From contig NZ_CP166919.1 of assembly GCF_041379765.1 (NCBI RefSeq), forward strand, positions 2,542,001 to 2,606,000: a stretch of 64,000 nt of DNA, given 5' to 3'. Shown piece after piece: positions 1-9,951 of the stretch. A program made the position numbers and the translations under genes. Origin of the DNA: Thalassotalea sp. Sam97. Lineage in GTDB: Bacteria; Pseudomonadota; Gammaproteobacteria; Enterobacterales; Alteromonadaceae. Numbering within the stretch: the first letter of the stretch is position 1; the number at the start of each line of letters is the position of its first letter. The notes under the pieces are model-generated. The model ran no database searches and was not told the DNA's origin. It was given only the letters and a program-made list of their open reading frames with translations.

Positions 1-50
1 ATAATTGTACCAACTAATCTGTTTTGAAATGGTGTTGACAAAGTGTCTCC

Positions 51-1310
51 TTAAAATAGGTCTTGAATTTCAGCTACCGTCAGAAACGAACCAAAGATCA
101 AAACCATATCCATTTTATTTGCATCATTTATCGCTATTTTATAGGCATCCTTTACATTGTCAAAACTATTCACCGACTGTTGCTGTTTTGTTAGCACATC
201 AACTAAAAGTTGCGCCTGAGCGCCTCGTTCATTATGCAGTGAAGCGACATACCAATCATCAACGACACAGGTCATTGCTTGCAGAGTACCGGCAACATCT
301 TTGTCTTTTAACATGGCAACGACAGCCAACACCCTGCCCTGCTTTTTACTGGCAACCATGTCTGCTAGATATCTCGCTGCATGAGGGTTGTGAGCGACAT
401 CGCAAATAACTAATGGCTGTCGCTGCAAAGTTTGCAATCGTCCTTCAAGCTGACAGCCTTGTATCCATTGATTAACTTGCTCTTCGGATAGATGCTTACC
501 AAGCAAGTGCAAGGTGGTTAGCGCCGTGGCAACATTGTCTCTTGGGATCATTGGCGCGGATAACTCATCCAGTACAGTATCGGTTAAGTGAAAACACCAG
601 GGGTTAGATAACGACGTCCGCTCAATAAAGAAATCTACTTGGCGTTGATATAGCTGACAGCCGAGTTTGTTAACATGGTCAATTACATTGCTCGGCATAT
701 TGGGATCACCGATAACTAACGGTTTACCTGCACGAGCAATGCCAGCTTTTTCCATACCAATGGCTTCGCGGGTATCACCTAAGAACGCCTGATGATCTAG
801 ATCGATGCTAGTGATAACACTGATATCGGCATCAATTATATTGGTTGCATCGAGGCGCCCACCTAAGCCCACTTCTAAAATAACGAAATCAGGCGCTCGT
901 TGTTGGCAAATCATCAGTGCCGCGAGCGTTGTGTACTCATAATAGGTTAATGATATATCACCGCGTGCTTGTTCAATCAGGGTAAACGCATCAATAAGCG
1001 GTTGATCGTCAATCTGCGAGTGGTTTACACGAAGTCGCTCATTAAAGCGTTCTATATGAGGTGAGCTATAAACTGCAACAGAGTGCTGCAAATCAAGTAA
1101 GACGTGCTCTAAAAAGGCGCACGTTGTGCCTTTACCATTGGTACCAGCAACGGTAATCACCGTTGAAGCGCTTAAATCAATATCTAGTCGCTTGGCCACG
1201 GCAGAGATTCGTTCTAATCCCATGTCAATTTCAGTGGCATGGATAGACTCTAAATAAAAAAGCCATTCATCTAGCGTGGCTGGCGATGAATGGCTAATTT
1301 CGTTGTTCAT
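51..1310 (-). CDS. folC: Bifunctional folylpolyglutamate/dihydrofolate synthase FolC
   Basis: Cytoplasmic Mur-ligase-family enzyme that adds glutamate to dihydropteroate and to folates using ATP. The 419-residue product has the family's usual length. The P-loop GTNGKGTT lies at about residues 56-63, and a central Mur-ligase region contains DFVILEVGLGGRLDATN. The start ATG is preceded by AAGG at good spacing. It sits 13 bases downstream of accD, the same order as in the E. coli accD-folC-dedD cluster, so it is probably cotranscribed. The stop codon is inside the window, so the gene is complete. Confidence 0.95.
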   Translation of the reverse strand: MNNEISHSSPATLDEWLFYLESIHATEIDMGLERISAVAKRLDIDLSASTVITVAGTNGKGTTCAFLEHVLLDLQHSVAVYSSPHIERFNERLRVNHSQIDDQPLIDAFTLIEQARGDISLTYYEYTTLAALMICQQRAPDFVILEVGLGGRLDATNIIDADISVITSIDLDHQAFLGDTREAIGMEKAGIARAGKPLVIGDPNMPSNVIDHVNKLGCQLYQRQVDFFIERTSLSNPWCFHLTDTVLDELSAPMIPRDNVATALTTLHLLGKHLSEEQVNQWIQGCQLEGRLQTLQRQPLVICDVAHNPHAARYLADMVASKKQGRVLAVVAMLKDKDVAGTLQAMTCVVDDWYVASLHNERGAQAQLLVDVLTKQQQSVNSFDNVKDAYKIAINDANKMDMVLIFGSFLTVAEIQDLF

Positions 1311-1323
1311 ATAAACCTTTTAA

Positions 1324-2187
1324 TTAAATGGTTGGCTCTGGGTGCCCCATGAACTTAGCAATTTGGCGTGCTAATGTTGAGCGCATCTCGCGACGATCAA
1401 CAATCATATCAATGGCACCATGATCTAGTAAAAACTCAGAGCGTTGGAAACCTTCTGGTAATTTTTCGCGAACCGTTTGCTCAATAACGCGCGGACCAGC
1501 AAAACCAATCAATGCTTTTGGCTCGGCAACATTAATGTCACCTAGCATAGCTAAACTGGCCGATACACCGCCCATGGTAGGATCGGTTAACACCGAGATA
1601 AATGGCAAACCTTTTTCACTCATTTTGGCTAGTGCGGCACTGGTTTTTGCCATTTGCATTAACGACATTAAGGCTTCTTGCATACGAGCACCACCACTGG
1701 CCGAAAAACAAACTAAAGGCAAGTTATGAGCTAAACATTCCTCAGCGGCTTTGACAAATCGAGCACCGACAACGGATGCCATTGAACCACCTAAAAACGA
1801 AAACTCAAAAGCGACAGCAATAACAGGCATACCGGCTAACTCACCGCGCATCGCCACTAATGCGTCTTTTTCTCCAGTTGCCTTTTGTGCCGCAACTAAA
1901 CGGTCTTTATAACGCTTCGAATCTTTGAATTTTAGCTTATCTTGAGGCTCTAAGTCAGCACCAATTTCAAGTTTTTCACCTTGATCTAAAAACATTTCTA
2001 AGCGTTTACGTGCACCAATACGCATGTGATGATCACACTTAGGACACACACCGAGTAAGCGCTCAAGTTCTGCTTTATATAATACCGCACTACATGATGT
2101 ACACTTTGTCCATACCCCTTCAGGGATATTGCGCTTACTTGACGAAGACTGCTTCGGTTTTGGGAGAATTTTTTCAATCCAGCTCAT
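1324..2187 (-). CDS. accD: Acetyl-CoA carboxylase carboxyltransferase subunit beta
   Basis: Beta half of the carboxyltransferase that moves CO2 from biotin to acetyl-CoA, the first committed step of fatty acid synthesis; it pairs with AccA. I place the start at the ATG of MSWIEKILPK rather than at an in-frame start 13 codons upstream, because the family begins with this motif; this gives 287 aa. A four-cysteine zinc ribbon is visible at Cys29, Cys32, Cys48 and Cys51, followed by the crotonase-like carboxyltransferase fold with glycine-rich segments FLGGSMASVVG and SASGGARMQE. It precedes folC by 13 bases. Confidence 0.95.
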   Translation of the reverse strand: MSWIEKILPKPKQSSSSKRNIPEGVWTKCTSCSAVLYKAELERLLGVCPKCDHHMRIGARKRLEMFLDQGEKLEIGADLEPQDKLKFKDSKRYKDRLVAAQKATGEKDALVAMRGELAGMPVIAVAFEFSFLGGSMASVVGARFVKAAEECLAHNLPLVCFSASGGARMQEALMSLMQMAKTSAALAKMSEKGLPFISVLTDPTMGGVSASLAMLGDINVAEPKALIGFAGPRVIEQTVREKLPEGFQRSEFLLDHGAIDMIVDRREMRSTLARQIAKFMGHPEPTI

Positions 2188-2443
2188 AGTACATGTATAC
2201 CTATTTGGTCCATTGTTAAACACCAATTAGCAGGCTCTAACAATATCAATGAGTTTATTGATCGCTAACCTAATAGCAACCTTTATTATTAATCTTACAG
2301 TTAATGCTAATTTAACCATATTTAGGTAACCAATTTACAGCAAAAACTGGTCTGTTTTCTCGGAGTTTAATTCAAATGTGCGCAATTTAACCACTGATTG
2401 CGACACACAGAACCGAACAAAAAACAGTCAAAAAATTGTAGCT

Positions 2444-3226
2444 TTATGGTAAAAATAATGGCCCAGATTCAGGTTTCGGTATATTAAACTGCTCTGGGTA
2501 GTCGACATCAACAAAATAAAGGCCGCCTGAAGGCGCTGTCATGCCTGCTTTGCAACGATTACGTTGAGCAAGTACCTCGGCAATCCACTCAACCGATTCC
2601 AATCGTCGACCAACTCGCATTAAGCTACCAACGATATTACGTACCATATGATGCAAAAAGGCGTTGGCCTTAATGTCGACAATAACATATGCTCCTTGGC
2701 GACTCACATTGCAGTGGAATACCGTTCTAAGTGGCGAGTTAGCTTGGCAGTGAACCGTTCGATATGAGGTAAAATCATGAGTACCAACAAGCTGTTGCGC
2801 CGCCTGATGCATTAATTGCTCGTCGAGCGGGTAATAACAAAAACTTAAGCCCTTATAAAAGATTGCTGGGCGGTATGGGCCATTGTATATTACATACTTA
2901 TAGCGACGAGCGGTGGCCGAAAAGCGTGCATGAAAGTCATCGGTTACTTCCTTACCCCACTTTACCACAATATCTTTTGGTAATTTGGTATTAACCCCTA
3001 ATGTCCAACCACGTTCACCGCGATCAACAGGTGAGTCAAAATGGACCACTTGACCTGTACCATGTACACCTGTGTCGGTACGCCCGGCACAAATCACTTC
3101 TGTAGGCTGATTAACTACCGCAGATAACGCCTGCTCCAACTCTTGTTGAACGCTGTTAACATGGTTTTGGCGCTGCCAACCACAGTAATTACTACCATCG
3201 TACTCGATACCAAGTGCAAAGCGCAT
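2444..3226 (-). CDS. truA: tRNA pseudouridine synthase TruA
   Basis: Converts uridines 38-40 of the tRNA anticodon stem-loop to pseudouridine. The 260-aa product is of typical length. The catalytic aspartate is Asp51 in the motif GRTDTGVH. The second half carries the conserved FLHHMVRNIVG segment. It lies between fimV and accD, with a 256-base gap before accD in which I see no gene. This order is also found in Pseudomonas and Shewanella. Confidence 0.95.
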   Translation of the reverse strand: MRFALGIEYDGSNYCGWQRQNHVNSVQQELEQALSAVVNQPTEVICAGRTDTGVHGTGQVVHFDSPVDRGERGWTLGVNTKLPKDIVVKWGKEVTDDFHARFSATARRYKYVIYNGPYRPAIFYKGLSFCYYPLDEQLMHQAAQQLVGTHDFTSYRTVHCQANSPLRTVFHCNVSRQGAYVIVDIKANAFLHHMVRNIVGSLMRVGRRLESVEWIAEVLAQRNRCKAGMTAPSGGLYFVDVDYPEQFNIPKPESGPLFLP

Positions 3227-3369
3227 ATTCTCTCCTCTAGATGTTCACGCTTAAGTATACAGCGCAAGCAATAATCATTATTAGATTCAGTAATCCAATA
3301 ACATCACCCGGCTTAAAAAACGGCGCTACTATAGCACAAAAGCGTTTACATAGAGAATTTTGTCAAAAC

Positions 3370-3396
3370 AAAATGCCGACAAACGTCGGCATTTTT
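3370..3396 (-). terminator. Intrinsic terminator after fimV
   Basis: Perfect stem AATGCCGAC / GTCGGCATT with an AAAC loop, flanked by A and T runs on both sides, in the gap between the 5' end of truA and the 3' end of fimV. It is oriented to end fimV transcription. A near-identical stem core (ATGCCGAC) recurs downstream of ispH. Confidence 0.8.
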
Positions 3397-3418
3397 CAAC
3401 AGAGAAAAGAGGGGGCGT

Positions 3419-5416
3419 TTATGATTTAACAGAATACAACAAATGCTGTGCTTGCTGCTTTTGTGCTGAATTACCAACCTTCATTACGCTTTTCAATATG
3501 ACGGCGGCGTTATCTAAGTCACCTATTTCAATGTAAACCTGAGCCAAGTCTAATTTAGCATTAACGCCATGCTTGTCATCATCAACATTAACGTGCTTTA
3601 CATTACTGGTAAATTCATCAAACTCTTCTAGGCCAACATCAATATTCGCCGTTGAGTAGCGTTGCTCATCAAACTCTTCTGCTGCTTCAGACTCTTGCAA
3701 CAACTGTTCGACAGATAAGTACTCTGCCGATGGCGCTTGATTTTCCGTACGGACTGGCGTTGCCGTTGCAACATGGCCATCATTTACCACTTTTTGCTGG
3801 GTATGTGTTTGATGTTGCGATGCAGGCTGTTGTGGCTTGGCTGGTTGTGCATGTGATTCTGCAGAAATTTGTTCTAACAATCTGTCAAATTCCACATCAT
3901 CGAAATCTCCGATGTCTTTGTTAGCTGGGTAAGTTACCTGCTCTGCTTGCAACTTAGCAGTCTGATTTAGGTTGCCTGATGTGTCTGAAGCTGAACGCAA
4001 TTGCACGGGTTTAGAGTCTTTATCAAGCATATCATCGATAATCTGATCAATATTTAAATCATCTGATGCATGGTTCGCTGTGCTCGTTGTCGCGCTAGCA
4101 TTATCCGTTGATTTTGTTTGCAGAACATCGAGCAACTCATCGTCGCTCATCAACGATTGAGAACTGGTTGCCCTATCTAACTCGATACTATCAAATGCAC
4201 CAGCGACACTGTAGTTGTCCGTCGTTTTCGCAGGTGATTGATTATGACTAACGCCCTGACCTGCTGATGCAGTTACTTCGGCATCCTCTCTAAAGTCGGC
4301 CATATTGATATTATCGACGATTTCATTAACGGTTTTAGGTTTGGCTTGGTTAAATGGCGTCTTTGACTGACTTGCATTATTCGGCGTCGTCGTTGGCGCA
4401 GATACTTGCACTTCAAGGCGACGACGGCGCATAACCATCACAAACAGCACCACAACCAAAGCAGCCAAAATAAAGTTACTTGTCCATATAGTCCAAGGAT
4501 TACTCAATAAACCTTGTTGACTTGCGGCCAACTTTTTTTGTTCATCTAGTAATCGTTGTTCTCGCTGCTGAGTTTGTTCCAGTAACTTTTGTTGCTCAGC
4601 CAACTTTTGATCCATTTTAACTTGGATCTCATTGGCTTTCGCTACTTCATACTGCAAATACGTAAGCTGATCATCAACAGCATCCAAACTTTCTTTAAAT
4701 GCAATATTATCAGATGCAACTTGTGGCTGAGTACCGTCAACAGGTATATCAGTTGCGTCTGTAACCGGCATCACAGCCGACTGATTATCATTAGCGGTGA
4801 ACAACTCGTTGCTTGCAGAGTCCGGTTTCGTATCTGACACGCTAATTTGAGGGTTAGATTGCGGTGCAACAGATGCCGATTGTTCGTCAGCGCTATCAAC
4901 TTTAGGGTTGCGGTTAATCGCCTCAACTTGAACAGCAACATCTGGTGTTGCTGTTACAGCATTGTCTCCAGAGTCCGACTCCAAGGTAACCGTTGCTTGC
5001 GCTAGGGTATTTAAGTCCGCAGGTGCTTTACCGTATGGGTATGGGGATATTTGTTTTACTTCAGCCAGTGATGGTATTTCAAGGTACTGACCTGCAATCA
5101 TTTTATTGATGTCGTTACGCAAAAACGCCTTTGGATTTTTCTTAAATAAGGCCACCATCACTTGATAATTTGATACGCTATTATCAGGTCGATGAGCAAC
5201 AGCAATCTTCCATAATGTATCCGTGGTTTGTATTGGTCCATAGGCTTCTTGTTTTCCAGCAAGTACATTATCTACAGGCTGCTGTGATGTAGCAGCACTT
5301 GCGTTGCTTTCTGTTGCTTGTACTAAACCAGCGCTCGTTACAATTAACCAACTGCACACGGCTATCACGGCACACTTAGGTGCGAATCCGGATTTATTAT
5401 TATTAGTCACCATCAT
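3419..5416 (-). CDS. fimV: FimV/HubP-like LysM pilus assembly and polar hub protein
   Basis: Inner-membrane protein of the FimV/HubP family, which binds peptidoglycan and organises the cell pole, type IV pili and flagella in related bacteria. The ATG chosen is the one eight bases after AAGGA; an upstream in-frame TTG would overlap that ribosome site. The 665-aa product has an N-terminal hydrophobic signal segment (about 13-30), a LysM-like region (about 58-105), a low-complexity acidic stretch, a Gln/Glu-rich coiled coil (about 245-300) and one membrane span (about 309-331) followed by RRRR. An acidic cytoplasmic tail ends in the TPR-like FimV C-terminal motif (KLDLAQVYIEIGDLDNA). Its position between asd and truA matches Pseudomonas. 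Two pilin clusters lie 40 kb away. Confidence 0.9.
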   Translation of the reverse strand: MMVTNNNKSGFAPKCAVIAVCSWLIVTSAGLVQATESNASAATSQQPVDNVLAGKQEAYGPIQTTDTLWKIAVAHRPDNSVSNYQVMVALFKKNPKAFLRNDINKMIAGQYLEIPSLAEVKQISPYPYGKAPADLNTLAQATVTLESDSGDNAVTATPDVAVQVEAINRNPKVDSADEQSASVAPQSNPQISVSDTKPDSASNELFTANDNQSAVMPVTDATDIPVDGTQPQVASDNIAFKESLDAVDDQLTYLQYEVAKANEIQVKMDQKLAEQQKLLEQTQQREQRLLDEQKKLAASQQGLLSNPWTIWTSNFILAALVVVLFVMVMRRRRLEVQVSAPTTTPNNASQSKTPFNQAKPKTVNEIVDNINMADFREDAEVTASAGQGVSHNQSPAKTTDNYSVAGAFDSIELDRATSSQSLMSDDELLDVLQTKSTDNASATTSTANHASDDLNIDQIIDDMLDKDSKPVQLRSASDTSGNLNQTAKLQAEQVTYPANKDIGDFDDVEFDRLLEQISAESHAQPAKPQQPASQHQTHTQQKVVNDGHVATATPVRTENQAPSAEYLSVEQLLQESEAAEEFDEQRYSTANIDVGLEEFDEFTSNVKHVNVDDDKHGVNAKLDLAQVYIEIGDLDNAAVILKSVMKVGNSAQKQQAQHLLYSVKS

Positions 5417-6012
5417 GAGATCCTTCGTTATCAAAGGCTGTGAAAATATCCATTATTATCCACGCATCCAACCGACAATATAATTGCCCGCTTCATTTTG
5501 GAAGTTAGCAATGCATTCAATAGGTTAGAAAAAGGTCATTGAGTACTATAAACTAGTTAGTATGGATATACTACTGCTTTTTTGATGTTTTCCTTTTTCA
5601 ATATGTACAAAAATTAGGCCTACCCAGATTGATTGACAAGTACTTCAACATCATTGCCTTTTCGTCATCTGTGTTAGTGATATTTAAGGCTCATCACTAA
5701 CTATAAGTGGAACAGTCAGCGGTGGTGAAGGCTGGGTGAAATTTGCGGTTACAATATCGAAATGAGGCGTACAAATAGTGCATTACTCTCATTGCAGAGA
5801 ACACACTCGCAATATCAGTGTGGAAACGCAGGTGATACCATAAGTTAAAGGCTGTAAATCGCGATATGACTTAAAGTAGTTAACATTATTGAAGCAACAC
5901 ACTTAATAACCGCTCGGCAAAAATAACCAAACGCAAAGTAGCGTTGTAGGCGTGATGATAAAATTCCTAACAACGCTCAAAATTACTATTTGCTATAAAG
6001 CGATTTTATCGC
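5417..6012. other. Gene-free interval between asd and fimV
   Basis: About 600 bases with no convincing reading frame. It must hold the fimV promoter. Two inverted repeats stand out: AGCGTTGT at 5940-5947 pairing with ACAACGCT at 5970-5977, and the short asd terminator stem at its edge. A 15-base word inside the first (CGTTGTAGGCGTGAT, 5942-5956) recurs at 9751-9765. Confidence 0.6.
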
Positions 6013-6013
6013 T
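5999..6013 (-). terminator. Short stem-loop at the asd 3' end
   Basis: AGCGAT/ATCGCT stem with a short T-rich loop, touching the asd stop codon. In the asd direction it has only a weak following T run, so it may be an attenuated terminator or an mRNA end-stabilising hairpin. Confidence 0.45.
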
Positions 6014-7029
6014 TACAAATAATCGCGAATCAACACTTCAGCAATTTGAATACTGTTGGTTGCAGCACCTTTACGTACGTTATCTGAAACAACCCACATA
6101 TTGATCCCGTGCGGATGTGAGATATCTTCGCGAATACGGCCGACGTAAGTTTCATCATTACCGCTTGAATCACCAACTTGGGTTGGAAAATCTTCGTCAT
6201 TTTCAGCAACAACAACACCAGGCGCGTTAGCTAGCAATTGTTTTACTTCTTCCGCTGATGTTTGTTGGCGTGTTTCAATGTGGACCGCTTCACCATGACC
6301 ATAAAATACAGGCACGCGAACCGCAGTAGGATTAACCAAGACGCTATCATCACCAAGGATTTTTTTGGTTTCCCAGACCATTTTCATTTCTTCTTTGGTG
6401 TAACCATTGTCCATGAACTTGTCGATTTGCGGGATCACATTAAAGGCAATTTGTCGTGGGAAGTTTTCGACCTTCACTGGCTTACCTGACAGTAAATCGG
6501 CGCATTGTTTAGCCAACTCTTCAATGGCTTCTTTACCCGCACCTGATACTGATTGGTAGGTACTGACATTAATGCGTTCAATACCAACAGCATCATAAAT
6601 AGGCTTCAATGCCACCATCATTTGAATGGTTGAGCAATTAGGATTAGCAATGATGTTACGGTTACGATATTCAGCAAGGGTATGTGGATTTACCTCTGGT
6701 ACGACTAAAGGTACGTCCGGCTCGTAGCGAAATTCAGAAGTATTATCGATAACAATACAGCCCGCATCGGCAGCTATCGGCGCAAATTTTGCCGACACCG
6801 CACCACCAGCTGAGAAAAAGGCAATTTGCGCTTGGCTAAAATCAAACAGTTCGGCATCGATAACTTCGATACTTTCACCGTTAAATTCTACTATTTCACC
6901 TGCACTGCGAGCACTCGCAAGCGGGAATAAAGTGTTCACAGGGAATTTTCGCTCTTCTAAAATTTCGATAATTTGCTTGCCGACTAAGCCCGTTGCCCCT
7001 AATACAACAACGTCAAATTTTTGTGCCAT
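6013..7029 (-). CDS. asd: Aspartate-semialdehyde dehydrogenase
   Basis: NADPH-dependent reduction of aspartyl phosphate to aspartate semialdehyde, the branch point to lysine/diaminopimelate, threonine and methionine. The 338-aa product starts with the Rossmann motif GATGLVG. The catalytic cysteine is Cys132 in NPNCST, and the C-terminal half has GAGKEAIEEL. The cysteine distinguishes it from the inactive Usg paralogue that sits at this place in enterobacteria. It follows pdxB by 55 bases and is probably in the same transcript. Confidence 0.95.
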   Translation of the reverse strand: MAQKFDVVVLGATGLVGKQIIEILEERKFPVNTLFPLASARSAGEIVEFNGESIEVIDAELFDFSQAQIAFFSAGGAVSAKFAPIAADAGCIVIDNTSEFRYEPDVPLVVPEVNPHTLAEYRNRNIIANPNCSTIQMMVALKPIYDAVGIERINVSTYQSVSGAGKEAIEELAKQCADLLSGKPVKVENFPRQIAFNVIPQIDKFMDNGYTKEEMKMVWETKKILGDDSVLVNPTAVRVPVFYGHGEAVHIETRQQTSAEEVKQLLANAPGVVVAENDEDFPTQVGDSSGNDETYVGRIREDISHPHGINMWVVSDNVRKGAATNSIQIAEVLIRDYL

Positions 7030-7084
7030 TTCTTCTCTCTAATTAAAATCTATCTGATAGTTTATATTGCTAAACTTTTGCTGG

Positions 7085-8197
7085 TTATGCAAAGCCTAAT
7101 TGTCGATATATTGCCGTAATTTGATGATAGCTCTGGGGTAATGATAGTGCACTTAATTCTCGCCTCTCTGGATAGTTTTTTCGTAACCAGTCAAAACCAC
7201 GGCTGGCCAGTTGCGAACGCATAATTTGGTCGTCACGGCGCACATCATAAACAGCAAAAATAGTCTCACGTAACTGGTCAGGTAAATGTATAGACGCCAT
7301 GTTAGGTAGCGCCATGTCAGCTTTAGGGAGAAAATCTATCAAACGTTTATTTGTTGGACGTCCTAGAGTCTGAGCAAGGGCTTGATAGAGCATTTCTGTG
7401 CCACGGGCTTTACCCTCTAGACTATAGCCCGCTATATGTGGCGTGGCGATATCGCAATATGGCATCAGTTCCTCAAGAATATTAGGTTCATTTTCCCAAA
7501 CATCCATGACTAAGTAAGGCGCTAATTGCTTGCTCTTAAGTGCTAGCAATGCCTTATTGTCTATCACTTCACCACGACAAGCATTAATAAGGATCTGCTG
7601 CTTACTCAATTGTTGCAAGCGCTCGTTATCAAACATATGAAACGTCGCATGCTCACCTGAGTGCGTCTTCGGTACATGCAGAGAGATGATATCGCATTGA
7701 CACACCTCATCTAATGAAGAAAACATTCGCGGATCGCCAGATGCCTCAAGAATTGGGTCGCATAATTTATACTCAACACCTAACGCTGCCAATTTTCGAG
7801 CCAAAGCAGTGCCAGTATTACCTGCGCCGACAATGCCAACGGTTTTATCTTGTAGGATAAACGGTAAACGTTCAGACATTACCATAATGGCACTGAGTAC
7901 ATACTCTGCAACCGATACCGCATTACACCCTGGCGCATTGGTGAAAGTCACATTACGCTGGGCTAAATATTGGCGATCAACATGGTCAAAGCCAATTGTT
8001 GCCGTGCCAACAAACTGTAAACTATGATTGTCGGCCAATAATTGTTGATTCACTTGGGTGATAGAGCGCACTAATAATACATCGGCGTCGCTCACTTGCT
8101 GTGCTGACACTGCTCGTCCAGCAAAAGGCGTTAATTGCCCAAAATCGGAAAAAAACTGTTCAGCGTATGGAATGTTCTCATCGTAATAAATTTTCAC
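7085..8197 (-). CDS. pdxB: Erythronate-4-phosphate dehydrogenase
   Basis: Second step of DXP-dependent pyridoxal 5'-phosphate synthesis, oxidising 4-phosphoerythronate with NAD. The 370 aa belong to the D-2-hydroxyacid dehydrogenase family: substrate-domain motif VGTATIGFDHVD, nucleotide-binding GIVGAGNTG, the catalytic Arg region (NACRGEVID) and the histidine of ATPHIAGYS. The C-terminal PdxB-specific dimerisation region is present (LPDQLRETIFAVYDVRRDD). It lies directly upstream of asd, the pdxB-asd/usg order typical of gammaproteobacteria. Confidence 0.94.
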   Translation of the reverse strand: MKIYYDENIPYAEQFFSDFGQLTPFAGRAVSAQQVSDADVLLVRSITQVNQQLLADNHSLQFVGTATIGFDHVDRQYLAQRNVTFTNAPGCNAVSVAEYVLSAIMVMSERLPFILQDKTVGIVGAGNTGTALARKLAALGVEYKLCDPILEASGDPRMFSSLDEVCQCDIISLHVPKTHSGEHATFHMFDNERLQQLSKQQILINACRGEVIDNKALLALKSKQLAPYLVMDVWENEPNILEELMPYCDIATPHIAGYSLEGKARGTEMLYQALAQTLGRPTNKRLIDFLPKADMALPNMASIHLPDQLRETIFAVYDVRRDDQIMRSQLASRGFDWLRKNYPERRELSALSLPQSYHQITAIYRQLGFA

Positions 8198-8233
8198 GGC
8201 TATGACTCTTAGCTTTTTTCGCCATTATAAACG

Positions 8234-8260
8234 AAAAAAGCCAGGATAATCCTGGCTTTT
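8234..8260 (-). terminator. Intrinsic terminator after the NSS transporter
   Basis: Stem AAAAGCCAGGA / TCCTGGCTTTT with a TAA loop. Read on the minus strand it is followed by a T run just downstream of the transporter stop, and it separates that gene from pdxB. Confidence 0.85.
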
Positions 8261-8306
8261 GTAAATACGTTCATCGATGCTTAGCAATTGGCGATGTATA
8301 TATCCG

Positions 8307-9653
8307 CTAAAGTGAGTGGATAAACACCATCATGATGGCCAGTGGACATACAAATTTGGTGTACCATGGCCATACTTTCCAAAACAGACTATGGGCAACG
8401 TTTTCATTGCCTTGTTTTATTTCATTAAGCATTTCTGTACGATTCCAAATCCAGCCAACAAATACGCAGCATAACATGGCGATAATAGGCTGACCGTACT
8501 CTGTTGCAACCATCGCGATCAAATCAAGCATAAAGTCGAGATTGAATATAATGACCACACTAATGATAAAAATAAACAAACCAATCAACGTGGTCGCTTG
8601 CTTACGCTCCATATCGTGACGCTCAACAGCGTAAGACACGGGTCCTTCAAGCATTGAAATAGAAGACGTTAACGCAGCAATACTCATCAATACAAAAAAT
8701 GCGAAGGCAATGAACAAGCCAATAGCCCCCATGCCATCAAACAAGCTCGGCAGTACCGCAAACACCATGCTTGGTCCTGATATTAAACTGCCATCAGCGG
8801 CGAAGATCTCTACGCCTTGATGTTGAGCGACATACATAGCAGGAATGATCAATAAACCGGCCATGAAGGCAATCGATACATCAATTAAGGTCACTTGTGC
8901 ACCAAGCTTGACCAAGTTTTCTTTTTTACTGATGTATGAGCCATAAATAACCATCACGCTAGTACCTAAAGATAGCGAAAAGAACGCTTGCCCTAAGGCA
9001 CTGATCAGTAAATCAGGCTCAAATACACGATTTAAATCTGGGTTAAGATATGCGCGTAACCCTTCCGTAGCACCATCTAAGGTAATCACATATAAAATAA
9101 GTGCCAATAGTAATAAAATCAGCGCAGGCATCAAGCGCTTCGACCACTTTTCGATACCTTGCTCTACACCTTTACGGATAATCATAATGGTTAACAACAT
9201 AAACAAGGCGGTAAACAAAACATTTCGCACCGCGCCTTGCGTTGTCACCCAAGAGGCAACCGATGATAAGCTGATCATCTCCGCAAACGGTTGCACGGCA
9301 TACGACATCATCCAACCAGCAATAATACCATAGAAACTAAGAATTAAACCGGCACAAACAACGCCACCAAAACCAACCAAAAACGCAAAACGTTTTTGCC
9401 ATTGATGACGTGACATTTTTTGCATTGATGTTACCGCGTTGGCTTGACCATAACGACCGATGACAAGTTCAGCCATAAATGCCGGGTATGCTAAACAGAA
9501 CGCTAATACCAAATAGACAAGTACAAATGCTGCACCACCATTTGTCGCTGTTTGCGTCGGAAAACCCCATATATTACCTAAGCCAACGGCAGAGCCTGCC
9601 GCTGCTAATATAAATCCTAATCGTGAGCTGAACTCACCACGCGTTGAAGCCAT
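8307..9653 (-). CDS. Sodium-dependent transporter, NSS/SNF family
   Basis: Inner-membrane sodium symporter of the neurotransmitter:sodium symporter family, whose bacterial members carry amino acids such as tryptophan or leucine. The 448 aa begin with the family signature GFILAAAGSAVGLGNIWGFP (residues 13-32), including the unwound first-helix glycines. I count about eleven to twelve hydrophobic spans. The substrate cannot be read from the sequence, and no biosynthetic or catabolic partner lies next to it. It has its own terminator and appears to be a single-gene transcript. Confidence 0.88.
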   Translation of the reverse strand: MASTRGEFSSRLGFILAAAGSAVGLGNIWGFPTQTATNGGAAFVLVYLVLAFCLAYPAFMAELVIGRYGQANAVTSMQKMSRHQWQKRFAFLVGFGGVVCAGLILSFYGIIAGWMMSYAVQPFAEMISLSSVASWVTTQGAVRNVLFTALFMLLTIMIIRKGVEQGIEKWSKRLMPALILLLLALILYVITLDGATEGLRAYLNPDLNRVFEPDLLISALGQAFFSLSLGTSVMVIYGSYISKKENLVKLGAQVTLIDVSIAFMAGLLIIPAMYVAQHQGVEIFAADGSLISGPSMVFAVLPSLFDGMGAIGLFIAFAFFVLMSIAALTSSISMLEGPVSYAVERHDMERKQATTLIGLFIFIISVVIIFNLDFMLDLIAMVATEYGQPIIAMLCCVFVGWIWNRTEMLNEIKQGNENVAHSLFWKVWPWYTKFVCPLAIMMVFIHSL

Positions 9654-9951
9654 ACGTTTATCATTCTTTTTAATAATTCATTTAAGAATCGTACCATATC
9701 GAAACTCTCCATAATTAGCAAACCCACTTTAGTTAATAATATCGAGTAAACGTTGTAGGCGTGATAACTTGTGGTGAGATGTACTCACAGCAAGGTAAGT
9801 TATCGTTGCATCAGTGCATAATTGTTTATTGCTGCAACTGTATAAGTGCAATCGTTTATGAGTGGCAATGAAAAGAGAAGAATAGTGAATTAAGCCCGTT
9901 AAAGATACGGGCTTATTTAACTGTTGTTGCCTTGGCGTTCAGGCAAATACT
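9654..9951. other. Intergenic interval with nested inverted repeats
   Basis: It holds a nested structure: GATAACTT (9763-9770) pairs with AAGTTATC (9797-9804), and inside it GTGAG pairs with CTCAC. A second stem AAGCCCGT/ACGGGCTT (9892-9914) lies just past the yajQ stop and could end yajQ transcription, although its T run is poor. The 15-base word CGTTGTAGGCGTGAT (9751-9765) also occurs at 5942-5956. Confidence 0.55.
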
